This document shows positions 45,501-60,500 of a DNA stretch of 64,000 bases, piece after piece; position 1 is the first letter of the stretch; every line of letters starts with the position of its first letter. The notes under the pieces are model-generated. The model worked only from the letters and a program-made list of their open reading frames with translations. It was not told the origin of the DNA and made no database searches. A program made the translations under genes and the position numbers. Origin of the DNA: Timema cristinae (Eukaryota > Arthropoda > Insecta > Phasmatodea > Timematidae); contig JBCFYV010011164.1 of NCBI GenBank assembly GCA_039000515.1, forward strand, positions 40,306,566 through 40,370,565. Direction: 5' to 3'.

Positions 45501-48500
45501 CAAATACATGAATCACAACAAAAAAAACCTATATGAAAATGAACAGAGAATCTAGTCTTAAAACAAACACGAAATGCACAATTTTTCATGTAATACAGTG
45601 CGACCAACCTATTATTTTACCTCGATTATTCCCTTCTTATTCAGTAAACAAACTTGTGGATCATTTCTGTAGTGTCAGAAGCTGTCACAAGGTGTGCTAG
45701 TTATCGCGGTGCAAATATATACTTAGTAATTTTAGATAAAAAAAAGTTTATTTTCAAAATATATACATTTTTTTCATTTAATTTTCTCAATTTTAAAATT
45801 TAATTCTTGGCCAAAAAGGTATTGGAACGCCGTTCTGGTGCGTTCCAGCAGAAAAAAAAGCTCGGCTCCTTGTTAGTCTTTTATATATTTGGTTGGTTAT
45901 TAACGTTTCATTAAGTTATCTAATTAAACCTCCATTCTGTTACATCGATTTGGCAACACTGCAAGTTTTCAGTTATTTTTCAAAGCAAAGGTTTTTTTTT
46001 TCTCCTATCTTGCCTTTAACTAACTAACCTTTCAGATTGACTTCCTTTACTATCACTTACTTTACACTATTGTAAAGTGTTTCTACACTATTCTATATTT
46101 CCAAGTCACTAGGCAATGATTCATTTTATTATAAAATAACACTAATGTTTCGCTTTTCTTTCTCCTCTTTTTTGATAAAGGCAATAATGCCAAAATATAA
46201 AAACTCTAGTGTTTAAATGTATGTGTGACTTTCTACTAAAATAAGCCAGAAGAAAATAAGATGTCACAGTTGTGCATTGGATTCTACCCACACTATTTAT
46301 TCTTTCCCTAGGTGGGCTTTATACACTCAATTTTTTCTTAATTAGTCAATATTTTCTTATTTATATAGATTTTCATTATTGCATAATAATTTAGCCATTG
46401 GGCCTCTTCATTTTTATAGCATTACATCTTATTAACCTGTTCCACTGTTCAGGTTACACACATGAACTCATTGTTAAACATATAAAATAATACCAACAAC
46501 ATAGCAAAATACTAACAATGTTGAGCATAAATAAAATATTCATATTTTCTAGAAGATGCTCCAAATATTCATTTGTGAGAAAATAAAGGTACACCAGAGA
46601 TATTTAAATAAATTGGCCTAAAGCATATGTCAACCACGAAGAAATACTGACCTTGGTAACCCCTGGCGAGGACGATACACTGTCCACATCCATCTGGATG
46701 GAGTTAAGTTCGGCTGCACTGCCAGAGTCCACCCAGGAGTGCCTGTGTGTCTGTGTAGGGCCCCCAGCTGAATACGGGGACACCTGCTGTAGCCGAGCAG
46801 GATCAAACCCTGCTCCCTTCAAGCACTCTGTGACTGCCATCTGGTCGACCAATGTGTCTGGTCCCAGTTGAGTAGGAGAAAGAGAGGTATCTGGGTCATA
46901 GTGGACCAGCAGGTCTGGCAGTAGGTGAGTGGCTTTCGCGGCTTTACGAGCTGCTACTACCTGCCATTTACATCCAACATCATATCATATGTACAATCTT
47001 TAGAATATGTTTATATTTAACGCAAACTCCTTTACTTATTAATATCACTCAAGAGGAGATTAAAGTATAATTTTCAAACAAACGGGTAAAATATGAGAAA
47101 ACTTCAAAATTAGTGTATTAATAATAAATTTTTCTCCTTTTTCTCCATTCTTGTACCACCTACTATTTTTCACCCTCTCACCTAGGCCTATATTTATTTT
47201 ACTTACATTACTGTTTCCAGCCTTTAACCTGGGTCAGTTTTTTATTCAAGCCATATATTTTTCACTACTGGCTTGCTAGGCCTGTTGTAGCTTCACATAC
47301 TTTATACTCTAACTTAAGACTAGGACAGGCACAACATCCAGTCCCAGCCGTTAATTCATCACTGTGAAAGGGTAAACCCACATTTCAGCAATTATGAATT
47401 TTTCGACCATGCCAGGAATCAAACAAGGGACCCTTAGTTCAATATAAAGACATGCCACTGACTGAGCTAAGGTGTCTAATTAACCTAGGTCTCTATCTTT
47501 CCTTTTTATCTCTACTGCTTAGAGGATGCAAGGAGTTTGGGGTAGTGGCATTTTGGGGGTTGCTATCACACAAAATAATTACAATAATTTAGGTGATTTA
47601 TTTATTCTTACTAACCTAATATTTAAAATGTGCATATGTACACAATGTATTATTTATTTGAGGTATTTAACCTGCACTTTCTGAACCAACGGATTATATC
47701 AGCACATGATAATTTCTAGGAGAAAGAGCGAAAAAACCTACCAATTTCGCAGGGAAAGGTATTTTCACATACCTTCATGGGTTCTTTAATATTCCACAAT
47801 TGGCATGGGACCGGCGGCTTAACTTCCCCTCCGAAAGAAGCTGTGACACGGAATTTTATTGCTCAAGAAAAGTTTGAACTCGCAAACATTGGATCCTGCG
47901 GTGAGCACTTTGCCTCAAGACTAACAAAAAAAAACTAGAAATATCCTTCCATTTCAAAGCTACAATATTCTTAACTTTACAATGCCTTTAAATAAGAGTC
48001 AGAGAAGAAATAAACAATGTCTTTTTATGCATGTGTGTTGTGGGTGTGGCTATAAGTAAGAGATGTTTGGAGAATCAGGAGTTTGGTGCAGAATGTACTT
48101 TTTACACACCCTTCTCTACGTCTTCATTGCTGGGCAGCCCTGTCCCATCCTCACCTCATTCAATTACATTACCAAATGATGAATAGTACCAAAAAATAAG
48201 TTTCTTAAACATATTGTAATCTTAATATTTACATGTGATTTTGTGAACATTAAAAATTTACCAGATAAAACACATCTTACTACCCGTGTTATTCACATAT
48301 ATCTTAGTTACACTTATGTATTAGGGATGAGGAAGTTTGGATTTATAGGAAGTGTAACCAAGTTTGTGTGAAGAGAAAGTGATAAACCACATAGGAAAAA
48401 CCACCCTCGGTATACCTAACCAGCTTTCGAACCATCATTTTCCCTTCATTGGTAAGCCAGTCTATCGTGTGAGTTACACTTTTGATCCCACCGCTACCAT

Positions 48501-51500
48501 AGCAGGTGTAATGTAAGTGTCGTGGAAAGAATCCAACCTTAGAGAATGGTTAGGTTAAGCCTTGATAGAAAACAAATCAACTTTTCTATTCATTTTCACA
48601 TCTACACATAATTTTAGATTTTTTGAAAAATTCTTTTTTCAAACTAAGAATGACACACACAAATTAATTGGCAGCTACACATATGAAAACCAATGAATAG
48701 ACAAGTTTATTTGTTTAAAATAATATGTATGAAATAATGTGCACTCACAAAATATAATAGGACATTTAAATAAAGTGACGAAATTGTAAAAAAAAAAAAT
48801 CCCAGCAAGGCCTCCACCGTGGTTTGGATCCCATGGTAAGTTGTAGGTATCTCCATTTCATTCCACAATCACCCTATCATTACACATTAGCGTAAGTGCG
48901 TATAACCCAAACAGGTAGTAAGATGTGGTGGTGATAATAATAATAATAATGAGAAATAATAATGACAACATTAATAATGATGATAACAACAATGACAATA
49001 ATGACGATAACAACAATAACGACATTAACAACAATAATAATAATTAAAAAATAAAAGCACTTCACACATATTTACACACACTTCAATACTTGAATGCTCT
49101 TATTGCAACTTCCTCGGGAACTACTACCGCCAAACTACTACTTCCTGAGGAAAACGCAATGAAAGCAACGAAATACTGAAGTGTGTGTAAATTTGTGTTA
49201 GTGTTTTTAATTTTATTTGTGTTTTATTTTCCTATAATTCTACCATTTTACTTATTTTTACATCAGGGCCTAGCCTAGCTCTCCTTTCAGATAGGCTTCC
49301 TACTCAATCACTTATTTCACATTAATAAAGTATTTTCACACTGCTTAAATAAGTAGTACTGTAGTCATATTTTTAACTCATTTTGTAATGCAAAAGAAGA
49401 GCAGTTTTACCAACCTTCTCAGCATATTCTAGAAGTGGGGTAATATGCACAACATTCGGGATAAGAAGCAGAAGGCTTGCCACAACAGCATGAAGGTTGA
49501 ACTTCTGGGCAGGACTAAGAGAACCATTTGTTAAAGCCATATCCTGGAGAGGAGACACATAAACTTAAGTTTTAATTTTTATTATTAATATGTTAAGGTA
49601 TTTAGCTATTAGTTGAAACTAGAGATGGGACACTCAAATCCTATAGGCCTAATATTTGAGATTCATAGAAAATCTCAATAGAAAGCATCTTGAATATATT
49701 TATGAAGACTCTTAACATCAAATAACAATTTTAAGAAATTGGTAAAAGGAATTATATAAATATGGCAAAAAAAAAAAAAAATTCAGTGGTACCAAGCCTA
49801 AAACACGTTTATATTAAAAGTGTTAAGTTTTACAAAGATTCAAGAATTTTAAAGATTCGAAAGAAGATTTAAGAATCAGATTCGAAAAATATATTATTTG
49901 ACCCATTTCTACAAACTATCATAGAGCCAGTTTCATAGTACAGCTCAAGTGTGACGCTACACTAAATACAATATGAAATTGCCCTAGACCAGAGTTTAGC
50001 TAGGTGTCTGTCATCTTATGTTTGGTTTCGAGCCGCACTTGAGGTGCACTAGGTCTGACTATTAATTAGGCCCTTTATAAAGGATAAGAAGCTGTCAGCT
50101 AGCACCAAAGAAGTCATGGGGCTACTGTATGTGTGAAACCCAAACAAGTGTTAAGACAAAGTTGCAAAAAAAAAACCTACAAGAATAAAAACTGGTTATT
50201 TTTCTCAAGTGTTTAAAATAAAATAAAGAATGTCCCCATTTACCATATTTTTTCTCAACGAGATGATGTCCGATTTTAAAAAATATTAATGACCTATGCA
50301 AAAAAAAGCATAGTTTATTTTTCAGGGAATTCAGTTCAACAGATACTAGTAAGAGTTAATATGGATGATGGTGGAATCTTGATAAATTTCATCAGAAAAA
50401 AAGTCATATTTTTTATTAGTTCTGCTATGAATTCATAAAAATATTTACTAATGTTTATGCAAAACAAAAATCCTATAGAAATATAGATAAGAATGTACTA
50501 TACCATATTCTTTAAAATTTAAAAATGACACCTGGACAAGGGAATAACAGTCTCAAGACCTTTGGCCTGGTACGCCAATGCTATAACCACCGAGCTATCC
50601 AGGAGTCATCCCATGCCCAAGGTCATTCTTCACACATATTTTAAGGCAGAGCCTGTGATGGATGTGCTGAAATTGTTGGCTACAAACATGTGATGAATTA
50701 AGCTCACAAGCTATCATATAACGTAGCGATCTTCGACTCAGTAAGGTTTTATGCTGCCAATAGTAAACTAACAACTGTACAAATGTGCATATCATGATGG
50801 ATTAAATAACCAAGATATTTTATTTATTAGTTACGGTTATAGCCGCATCTACCATATTATATTCTTTAACTTTAAAATTACATTACATTAATTAATTAAC
50901 AAATAAAATATCTTGATCGCTCGTGATATTAATTGATTGACAATATCCGCATGTCCATCACATATTCTGCCTTAAAATGAGTGAAGAATGACCCTGGATA
51001 TGGGAGAACTCCTGACAAGCTTTGTGTTTAGAGCATTGGTGTACTAGGCCAAAGGTACCGGGTTCAATTCCTGTGTCCAGGTGTAATTTTTAAATTTAAA
51101 GAATATATTTTAAATATGGCTATAATTGTAACTAACAAAACTATATAGCATAATGTAATTTACATGTTTAATAAATTCTACTACCTTTAAATTATCACAT
51201 ACATTTGATTTTTTATCACAATCTTGATCTTCAACTGTTTAGCGTGTATAAAATTAACATAGCTACAAAAAAATTATGTGATATTTATTTCAACTTTGTA
51301 ATTAATTTTGAATTGAAAAAAATATTAAATTTTACCAATGAAAGGTCAACACACTTACCAAAAAATTGTAGTTCTCAAAGTTAACAATTAAAAACCCAAC
51401 AAAACACATAATTATGAAATTTCAGGGTACATCACTTCTCTTATTCAGCTTATGTCTTTAGGTTGATCATGGTTACTTAGATCATGTTGTTTCCTGTCTC

Positions 51501-54500
51501 TGGATTCAATTTTTTTTAATAGGCTTGATTCTGCAGTTGCTTGTTCAAACTTGTCTCTTTACTCTTAGTAGCTGGATAGAATGTTGTATTTATATTATAT
51601 TTTATTAAATTATGTTATTATGGTTTAAATATAAATGAATGACGTGAGAGTAGGCCTCGCTGGAAGAAAAGGAGAGATGGTTATTTAAGGTTGACACCAG
51701 GTAGGTGCCTAGATTTGGTTATATATTGATGAGAAAGTTCCCACCTACAAAGCTAGGAAACATTGCAACTAGGGAGTATGTTACTGTGGTGAGGCCAATG
51801 TATTCAGCAATGGAGTAGTTGCATTGTAACTGGTATTCTGTGGAGCAGTCATAGTGGCTTTTCAATGCTGCCATAGTCCAGTCCGTGTTTTACACTCTTC
51901 TGCTGAAGAAGGGGATTGATGTACGCTGAAAATGTCATAATTATGTGTTTTGTTGTGTTTTAATTGTGAACTTTTAGGCTTAGTATTTTCTAGTGAGTGT
52001 GTTGGCCTTGCACTTCTATACTCCTATCAATATTTAATTCAATACAGCCATTTGGCGCCATGTTTCCTTTGTTTAGATACATGTTTTGTTAAGTTTCAAG
52101 TTAAACTCCTAAATGTTGTGATTTAGTATGTTGCAAAAATCATGTGCACAGTACATGGATCCTAATTATGACTATGACAACAAGAATATAATCTAACCTG
52201 AATGCTGATGACCAATCTGAGAAGATCGAGGACAGTCTCCTCCGATGCCAGCTCCACAATAAGGAGTGCCAAGGTCGTGTAAATGGCCTCAACATTCTCT
52301 ACCGTGTTGTTGGATTGCTCCAAACTCTCATACAGGCTCAGGTAGATCTCGGGACCATTCTTGCGGATAAAGATTATGTCCGCACGAGATGTCTTCTCCA
52401 AAACTAACTCTAGATCGGGGATGTTTACTCTGTCAAAGAAGATACATCTCTACTAAAATTGCAACCTCAAGTCTAGTACCAAAATATTTTCATTATTAAT
52501 ATAACTAAACTGTTATATTTATCAAATTTTAAGTGTTTACTAACAATATTCTCCCTGCCATTCACAATATGAAAATGACAAATGAGGAAAAGTTAAATTT
52601 TATGTGTTTGTATTAACAGTCAACTAAAACCATCTTAAATAAAAAAATATTTAGGTGTTTATTGAAAGCTTTGTAGTTCTAATGTTCTGAATCAATCAGG
52701 ACCAAATTTAGTAAATGATGAGAGGCTCCTTGAAGACAGTTTATCCTCGAACAAGAAATTATATTAAAATGTTTATGGGCTCTTGGTACAGTGGTCAGGG
52801 TTCCTGGCTGGTGGATACTAATATAAGCTGAAGGTCTCGAGTTTGATTTCATCACTTCACACTTTGCCATGTTAAATTTCATTCCACACTCTTTCACATC
52901 CTCATTCCATTCTTGTAGTTGTTCCTGTACTTCCTCTCCCTTCTCCCCTCATAACATCAAGTCATCAGCAAACATTGTGGCTTTCATTTTTTCCTCCCCG
53001 AGTTTTCATGCCTCTTTGTTCATGACCATTTCCATTACTATTACAAATAGTAATGGTGAAAGGGCACTTCCCTGTTTCACTCTATTGTTTGTTTGGAACC
53101 ACTCCGTCCTGCCATTCTCTGTCTTAACACAACTCTTGTCATCCCCATACATTACAACTCCCCTTTCCTCTTCGGCCTCCTCCATCTCTTTCCAAACTTT
53201 AGGTCTATCCACACTATCATATTCCTTCTCCACATCTGTAAATACCACTACCAAGTATTTTCCATATTCATACCTTCTTTCCATCAGCTGTTGTATGGAA
53301 AATATTAAGTCTATTGTAGACTTCTGTTCCCTAAATCTGTGCTGTTCCACTCTCCACCTTCCTTTTCTTTTATTTATTATTCTCTTTTCCAGAGTCTTCT
53401 AATATATTTTGTACAGTGGCACATCATCGTTATCCCCCTATAATTTGTATACCTCTTCCTGTCTTCTTTCTTGAAAATAGGTATTATAACTCCTTTTTTC
53501 CAGTCTTCTGGTGCCTTGTTCTGGTTCCAAACCACTCTCAGCACCTTGTATACCTACTTCACTACTGGCACTACTGGTACCACATAAATATAATCATTAT
53601 CTCATCGGGGCAATGTAACCTTATCTACATGGTGTACCAATCTCAGAAGTATGTTGCATATGGGCCAACGCCAAGGAAGGCCAGACCAAGCCAACAAATC
53701 CTAGTGGAACTTAAAAACAATATGTTTTCTGTTGGATTTATTGCTGGTTTTCTCATTCCTACTCCATGATAAGGCATGTTCATTTTCTATAAATTACAGC
53801 CCTTTGATTAAGTTAACTCCAGATATGCAAGAATTATGTAAAATAATAAGTGCTTTATCAAATGAGAGTAGAAAGTTGTAAATAAATCTGCTAAAGTAAA
53901 GGTGACAGGATAAGAAGGGTGAATTATTTAAAGAATTGAAAATAGTTACATTGGAATTTCAAATTGGAGGGTTTTTAGGTTGTTTTAAAGAAAACATAAG
54001 AAAGATTTTTTCAAAATTTACAATAATGATATCACAAAGTTAACATCTAGGTGAAATAACCAAAACAGAGAAATGTAGGTGTTGGATACCGTACTTAACT
54101 CACATAGCAAAGGGGAAGGCTTGATATTTAGTTAGGTAAATGGGATTTCCCCACAAATTAGACTTTCATCTTATTTCTGAGGCATTTAATAAAGTTCTCC
54201 CTCTCTTATTTTGTTCCCTAGGCTAGCTAATTAACTCACGTTGGTTTAAGGAGTTTCTCCAGGTTGTTATGCCTGTCTATGAGTGTGTGAAGAATCTTCT
54301 GCACTAAAAGTCTCATGTCAGGGTCAGCGGCCAGAGACATTCTCAATAGCGGCTCCAGAAAGGACATGGGGAATGTTGTATTGAAGTGGATGGTCTGGTA
54401 CTTGGTACCAACCTGGTAAAAAACAACGCATTATTTTTAAGTGTTCCTACTTATTAAAAGAAAAGGATAGTAGTTTCTTCTTGAAGAAATAGTTTTTGAT

Positions 54501-57500
54501 CATTTACAAACCCATATCAGTGGTAATGTGGTTTAAGACATCACTCGTGCAATAATCTGGATCCCCGATGATAGGGAGATTCAAGGTTTGAATCTAGTCT
54601 AGGTGTAATGAGGGTGATTTTTCACATTGGATTTATTATTAGTTTTCCTGTCCCTTCTCCAAGATAGTGTATGTTCATTTTTTATAAACTACACCCAATA
54701 AACTAAGCTATTTTATAGCCTTGATGTTGAATTATAATAATTTAAAAAATATATATGTTTGAGTTTTAGAAACTAGTTGAGGTACCTTAAGAAGAGATTT
54801 CAAGAGGATGTTCTGAAGCAGCACATCCCCTGGCCCACTGAACCCCCTGAGATGGTCGAGGGAAGGATATGGCACTTTGCTCATGATGAACATCATGATT
54901 TCTATCTTCTGGTAGTCGGGCAGGTGGTTAGCAAACTCTCCTAGGGCGTTGATAAGAGCCTCTTGGTACAACTTCTCATCTCGCTGAGCTACAAGATCAT
55001 CAGTGGGGGCTTCCCGTGTTACAGACACACGCAGGTGGCTCAGGAGGGAGTTGATTATTTCCAAAACCGAAGGACCTGAAGACAAGAGTGATTTAACCCT
55101 TTGATATAACATTCAATTAGGCTGTGTGAGCCACTTGGATTACTATTTAATTTAACCTCACTATACTTTGATGAACAAGTATGGGTGAGCCCAGCTCATC
55201 ATTGTACCTGTGGGGTCACAGTGGCATGTAATCAATGGAAGCAAGGGAAGCAATGTTTTCCTAAAATTAAAAAAGGGGATAAAGAGAATAAGAGGAAAAT
55301 AATGTTAAAATAAATTACTACAATTAGAAAACTCTCCAACAAGGATACTGCTAATAATAGTTTTATTGACAAAAAAAAATTGAAACAGGCAGACCCACTC
55401 AATTTTTAGGCGCAGAAACAAAAAAAACTTTGACATTTCAACACTCAATTTTATGAATGTATTTATTAATTATCGGGGTGTTGGGTTGGTGGGAAATTAT
55501 ATAGTTGACATTATTATTTACTAACGATAATGGCATGTAAAATAAATCAGGATTCAGTGATATTAATAATATTTGCAAAGCTATTAAAGGAAATTCCAAA
55601 GGTCAAATGTATTTTGCAGGCCACAATCCAAGACAAAATATCTGAAAAAGTAAATTTATTATAATCATTATTATTATTATTTTTATTGTTATTATTATCA
55701 TCATCATTATTGTTAATATTGTCATTTTTATTGTTATTATTATTATTGTCATTGTTGTTGTTATTATTATAATATATATATAAATGATTGAGTAATATTT
55801 CTAAGATAGCCAAAGATTTTTTTATTCCATTAATAATTTGTGTCACCCCCTTCCTTTATTCCTCACAAAAAATAAATGCCTCACTGCTTTTCTTAGCCTA
55901 GAATTGACCACATGCCACTGGTGTGTCATGGTCTTGTCAAAATATGCCAAGGTGGTTAAAAGCAATAAATAAGCTGAAAATGTATTTTTCTCATGACTTT
56001 TCTCTCCTTTGCAATGGTTGGGTGAAGCAAAATGTTGCCAGGAAACTCTTCATAGAGAAAGCATGTGTTTTACAAACAACAAAGTACATGCCCTACTTTT
56101 TATATAAAAAGGCCATGTTTAAAAAAAAAATCCAATACCGTTTTTACATGGGTAGAACACTACACCTCTACAATCCTATTATGTGGTAAAAAATTGTAAA
56201 CTTTACATAATTACACTTTCAAACCAATCTTTCAATACAATCTTATACCAAATATTATGTTTTCTTATATTATTTTAAGAAAAATACAGTGTAGAGAATG
56301 ATTTTTTTTTAAATGATCCAAAATTCCTAAACGAGACCATATTGTTTTTTTTGTTTGAGTGTGTCACAAATTGTTATGTTAATCATAGTATAAAGTAGGT
56401 AGCTATTTTTTAGTAAAATAAGTGAATGTTAATCCTAGCTTTAAGGCTACAGTGACATTTTATCAATGTTAAGTTAAATATTTTATTTATATCTTTTAAA
56501 ACGTTTAAAGATGGTATGAGCTTATAGACATTTTGGGGTTCCTAAAGTATTTGTAAAAAAATTCTCCCTGACTTTCCCCTTGATTTTTTTCCCAAGATGC
56601 CTGACTAACTTCTCACAAAATTTCCATTATAATTTTACAGTATTATACATGTGAAAATATTAATTTAATTTTATTTATTTTGGCTTCCTTCCCTACAGCC
56701 GACCTTGCCTCACCTCTCATGGAAGAAGAAGAAAGCAGACCCCTTGCCAAACCGTTCAGGCAAAATGATGGGAAAATAATAAAATATATCGAGCCCCATC
56801 AAAAATGAAAAGCTGACATTCATCTGAGATTGTCTTGCAGAAAGCTAGTTTACATTTCATGTCTTTACATTTCAGTGTCTCTACAGGTTTTGTTTTAGGA
56901 AGCTTTGCTTCTTTGAGATGGTCCCAAATTTGTAATCCCCTTTGAAAGCACTTTGCATTCTCTAACCACAGCACACCACATAACTTCACTGGAAAAGTTG
57001 TACACCCTGTCAACTGGGTAAACAATGCTCAACGAACTGGAGAGTCAGTGAACAGGTGGTACATGTGACACAATAAGCTACTTATATCCCAATCAACAGA
57101 CTCCACTTCCGTTCTCAAGGAACCATGAACAACACGAAGCCCATGTTACCAGATTTAGCAAACTACATACTTCATTGTCTGTGACAGATGTGATGTGTTC
57201 CTGAAGAAGTGTTATATACTTTAAATCAACAGGGACTGGATGTTGTGCCTGTCCTAGTCTTAAGTTAGTCTATAGGGCATATGGCGCTATGACAGTCCTA
57301 ACCAACCGGTAGTGGAAAAATATATTACTTAAATAATAAACTGACCCAGGCGATAGGCTGGAAATAGTAATGGATGTAAAAAAGTTGACTGCCCCAAATT
57401 AACCAATATTCCTGTATTTTTACTAGATTTTGCAAAATTCCCTGTTTTCCCAGTTTTTTTCCAGACATAAAAATTCTCTTTGTTTTCCTAGTTTTTTAGG

Positions 57501-60500
57501 TGTGTGGCAACCTCAGGCCTGGTTGCCAGACTGTTGATTAAACAAATAAATAATTGTGCCTGGTGCCTGCATTAGTTCCATAAAGTTAAAATTGAATTGA
57601 ATATAAAATTAATTTATATAGACAAACGTATAAACTGAACAAAGAGTAACACATGGTGCTAAAAAATTCAAGAGAAATTAATTTGAAGTAATTTGTAAAT
57701 CATGTCTAGCTGTCAGATGAGGTTCTTCCTATGAAAATTAGACTGTGGCAAGATCTGATATGTAAAAAAAAAAGAACGGTGAAATATCGACCACCCACAG
57801 TGAAGAAACTTTCATTCCACACGTGATTGTGTGTTTATGAGACTCGTACACTCACCAACACTTTCCCCTGCTGCTATGGCAATAATCTTGGACAGCACGT
57901 CAGCAATGCTTGTCCGTATTTGAGGACTAGATTTGGAATTATCATCAAGATGAGACATGAGGGTTTCCACAACTGTATACGAGTATTGCGACTGTAAAAT
58001 AAAATAAACATAGTGTGAAGGGTGAGTTATGTAAACCTTGGATTAAAACATTTCAATATAGGACAGAACTAGTCTTACAACCATTCTGGCACCAGGAATG
58101 TATTATGTATAAACAGAAGGACTTATCAATAGATGGCCTAATTCATTCTTCAAGCTTCCAAATGGGAATAAACTAGGTCTCCTTGTTAAAATTTGTTACT
58201 GGTCATATTCAAAGTATGACCTAAAAAAATCTGCATATAAATTCAGTAGGGGGGTGCGAGGCTTCAAAACTTAGACTTGGCTTTGGAAGAAAAATCAGAT
58301 TCGACTTTGCTTCGAAACAAATTCCGGCTTTAAGGTTTCGCCAATAAAAAATATTGACAGCTAAAAAAATCAATTTATGTTCAATTACTGCTATTCTGAG
58401 CTGTTTTATACATTACAAATTAATATTCATATGGAAAAAAACCTGAAGTAATTTTATTATAAGTTGTGATTTGTCAGATTAACATGAACTATCACAAACA
58501 ATGGTGCAATAAAACACTTTACAAGTAATATTAGTGCTGTAAGTTATTTAAATAAGCACACTATAATATTTTTTCAAGCATAAAATAACTAAAAGAAAAT
58601 ATTTGAACTTTCATTCGGTTTCGTTTCATATATTTGATTCGAGTTCGCTTAGAATTGAAAAAGTCGACTTCGTACACCCCTAAAACTCGGGATTGTTTGA
58701 CAAATTAAATGTTATTAAATTACATGTAAAAATGTAGCAAGTATCAATATGTATTTATCGATATAAAGTAGGTTCTGCTTTACGGCGGTTTTAAATTATA
58801 TAAGCTACATGTTCACTATGTCCAGCACTTGTCTTGCTCTTCCGGTGTTTTTCTTTTTGGCATGATGTGCGCGGTGAATGACTTTGGGCGCCAGTTTATG
58901 TTGGTAATTCAGTTTGTTTACAGTAGTGATGGGCACTATCAAATAATTTTAACTATCTATTATTGAATTATGAAAACTATTGAATGATCATTGGATAGTT
59001 TTCATTCAGTTATTTTTTTTAAGATTGTTTTCAATCCATTAAATTATCTATTAAACATTTTAAATATGATAGTGTAAAGATGTTGTTAGTATATTAAATT
59101 TGAAAGTTAAAAAAAGGTACCGTTCTGCTTTCCAGCAATTTTTTGTTTGTAGTGAAGTTCTAAAACCTAACCTGCCGTATGAGCGTGGCCCTACTGTACA
59201 TCATCACTACACAGTAGTAAATAGTAGGTTCTGTATTTAAAAGATTTCAATTAATAAATGAAAATATATTTTTAATTAATATAAAGTTGCAGCCATACAC
59301 TAAAATGGCATGTCAAATGAAGGCACCAAAACAAATTAAAATATTAACATAGATGAAGTCACCATATGATGAATTGGAGTTGCCTTTAAGTAGTAATAAA
59401 GGTTTTCTTTAAAATATTCGTAATCTAGTCAACATATTTTATTTATTAAAAAGTGTCAAAAAGCCAACAAATTTGAATGAAAAAATAAGGAGTGCTTATG
59501 AACAGGTTAACTAAAGTGATGGTTGATGAGTTGGTTTTCTATGTGATTTCAACTTTTTTTTAATACATATCATTGGATTTTACTATCTGTCCAGGTTAGA
59601 CACATATATGATATTTACTTTAATGTGGTAGAGTTAAGGAAGGAAGCATTTTAAAGGTAATATACCCACATTTGCACAGAAGGAGGGTGGGTAATAATTT
59701 AGGAAAAACCACCCTCAGTAGACCCAAGTGGAATTCAAACCCTGACCTCCCTGTCATCAGTAGGCCTGTCTAGCACCTGAGTGATGCCTTATACCATTCG
59801 ACACCTGAAGCAGGTTTCAACTATTTTAAAATGAAGTTTATTAAACTATTATCATGAACTAACTATTTAACTTTTCAACCAACCAAACATCCAAATATTA
59901 ACAATTTTAGGAAATCTGTATAGTTATATTTTGATTCATTTTTAAGTTCTGAATGGATTTTTTAAGTTGACGAAAATTTTTAAATTCTAGCATAATCTTG
60001 AAAAAAAATATACTTATAATGGCATTTTTAAGGGACATATTTATAGGTAGAAACTTGCAAACATATATCTCACCTGAATGGAGAACATAATTATCTTAAA
60101 AGTATGGATGGCAAATTGGTTGGGGACCCACAGTTCATGAAGATCCAAATGTCTGTAAAACATTAACCCAAGATAATGAAGGAAGCGTAAGTCCATTTTA
60201 ACACTTTTGAATACAAACTCACATAGGAAACTGATTATAAATATGATAGTTTCCTAATTTAGGTTTAGATTTTGTTTATATAATCTGACACCTTAGCTTA
60301 GTTGGTAATGTGTTTGTCTACTAAGATAAGAGTCCCAGGTTCAATTCCAAGTATGGCCAAAAAAATGTAGCATTGGTGAAATGTGGGTTTACCCTTTCCC
60401 AATGATGAATTAATGGCCAGGGATTAGGTGTTGTGCCTGTCCTAGTCTTAAGATAGATTATAAGGCACGTGAAGCTATGACAGGCCTAGCCAGCCAGTTG

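Larger units (their letters stand above)
39932..46651 (-). other. EFR3: EFR3 6.7-kb intron
   Basis: Contains a 372-bp palindromic element (40111-40482), part of a dispersed repeat (43005-43316), a Penelope-like terminus (44030-44120), a 16-bp perfect hairpin (44827-44872) and short minus-strand frames at 44171-44374, 44566-44787 and 45125-45346 that I cannot assign. Nothing recognised in 40500-43000. Confidence 0.8.

Noticed and set aside
52869..53402. 177-residue + frame rich in Ser and Phe
   Set aside because: It is the antisense shadow of the LINE reverse transcriptase on the minus strand.
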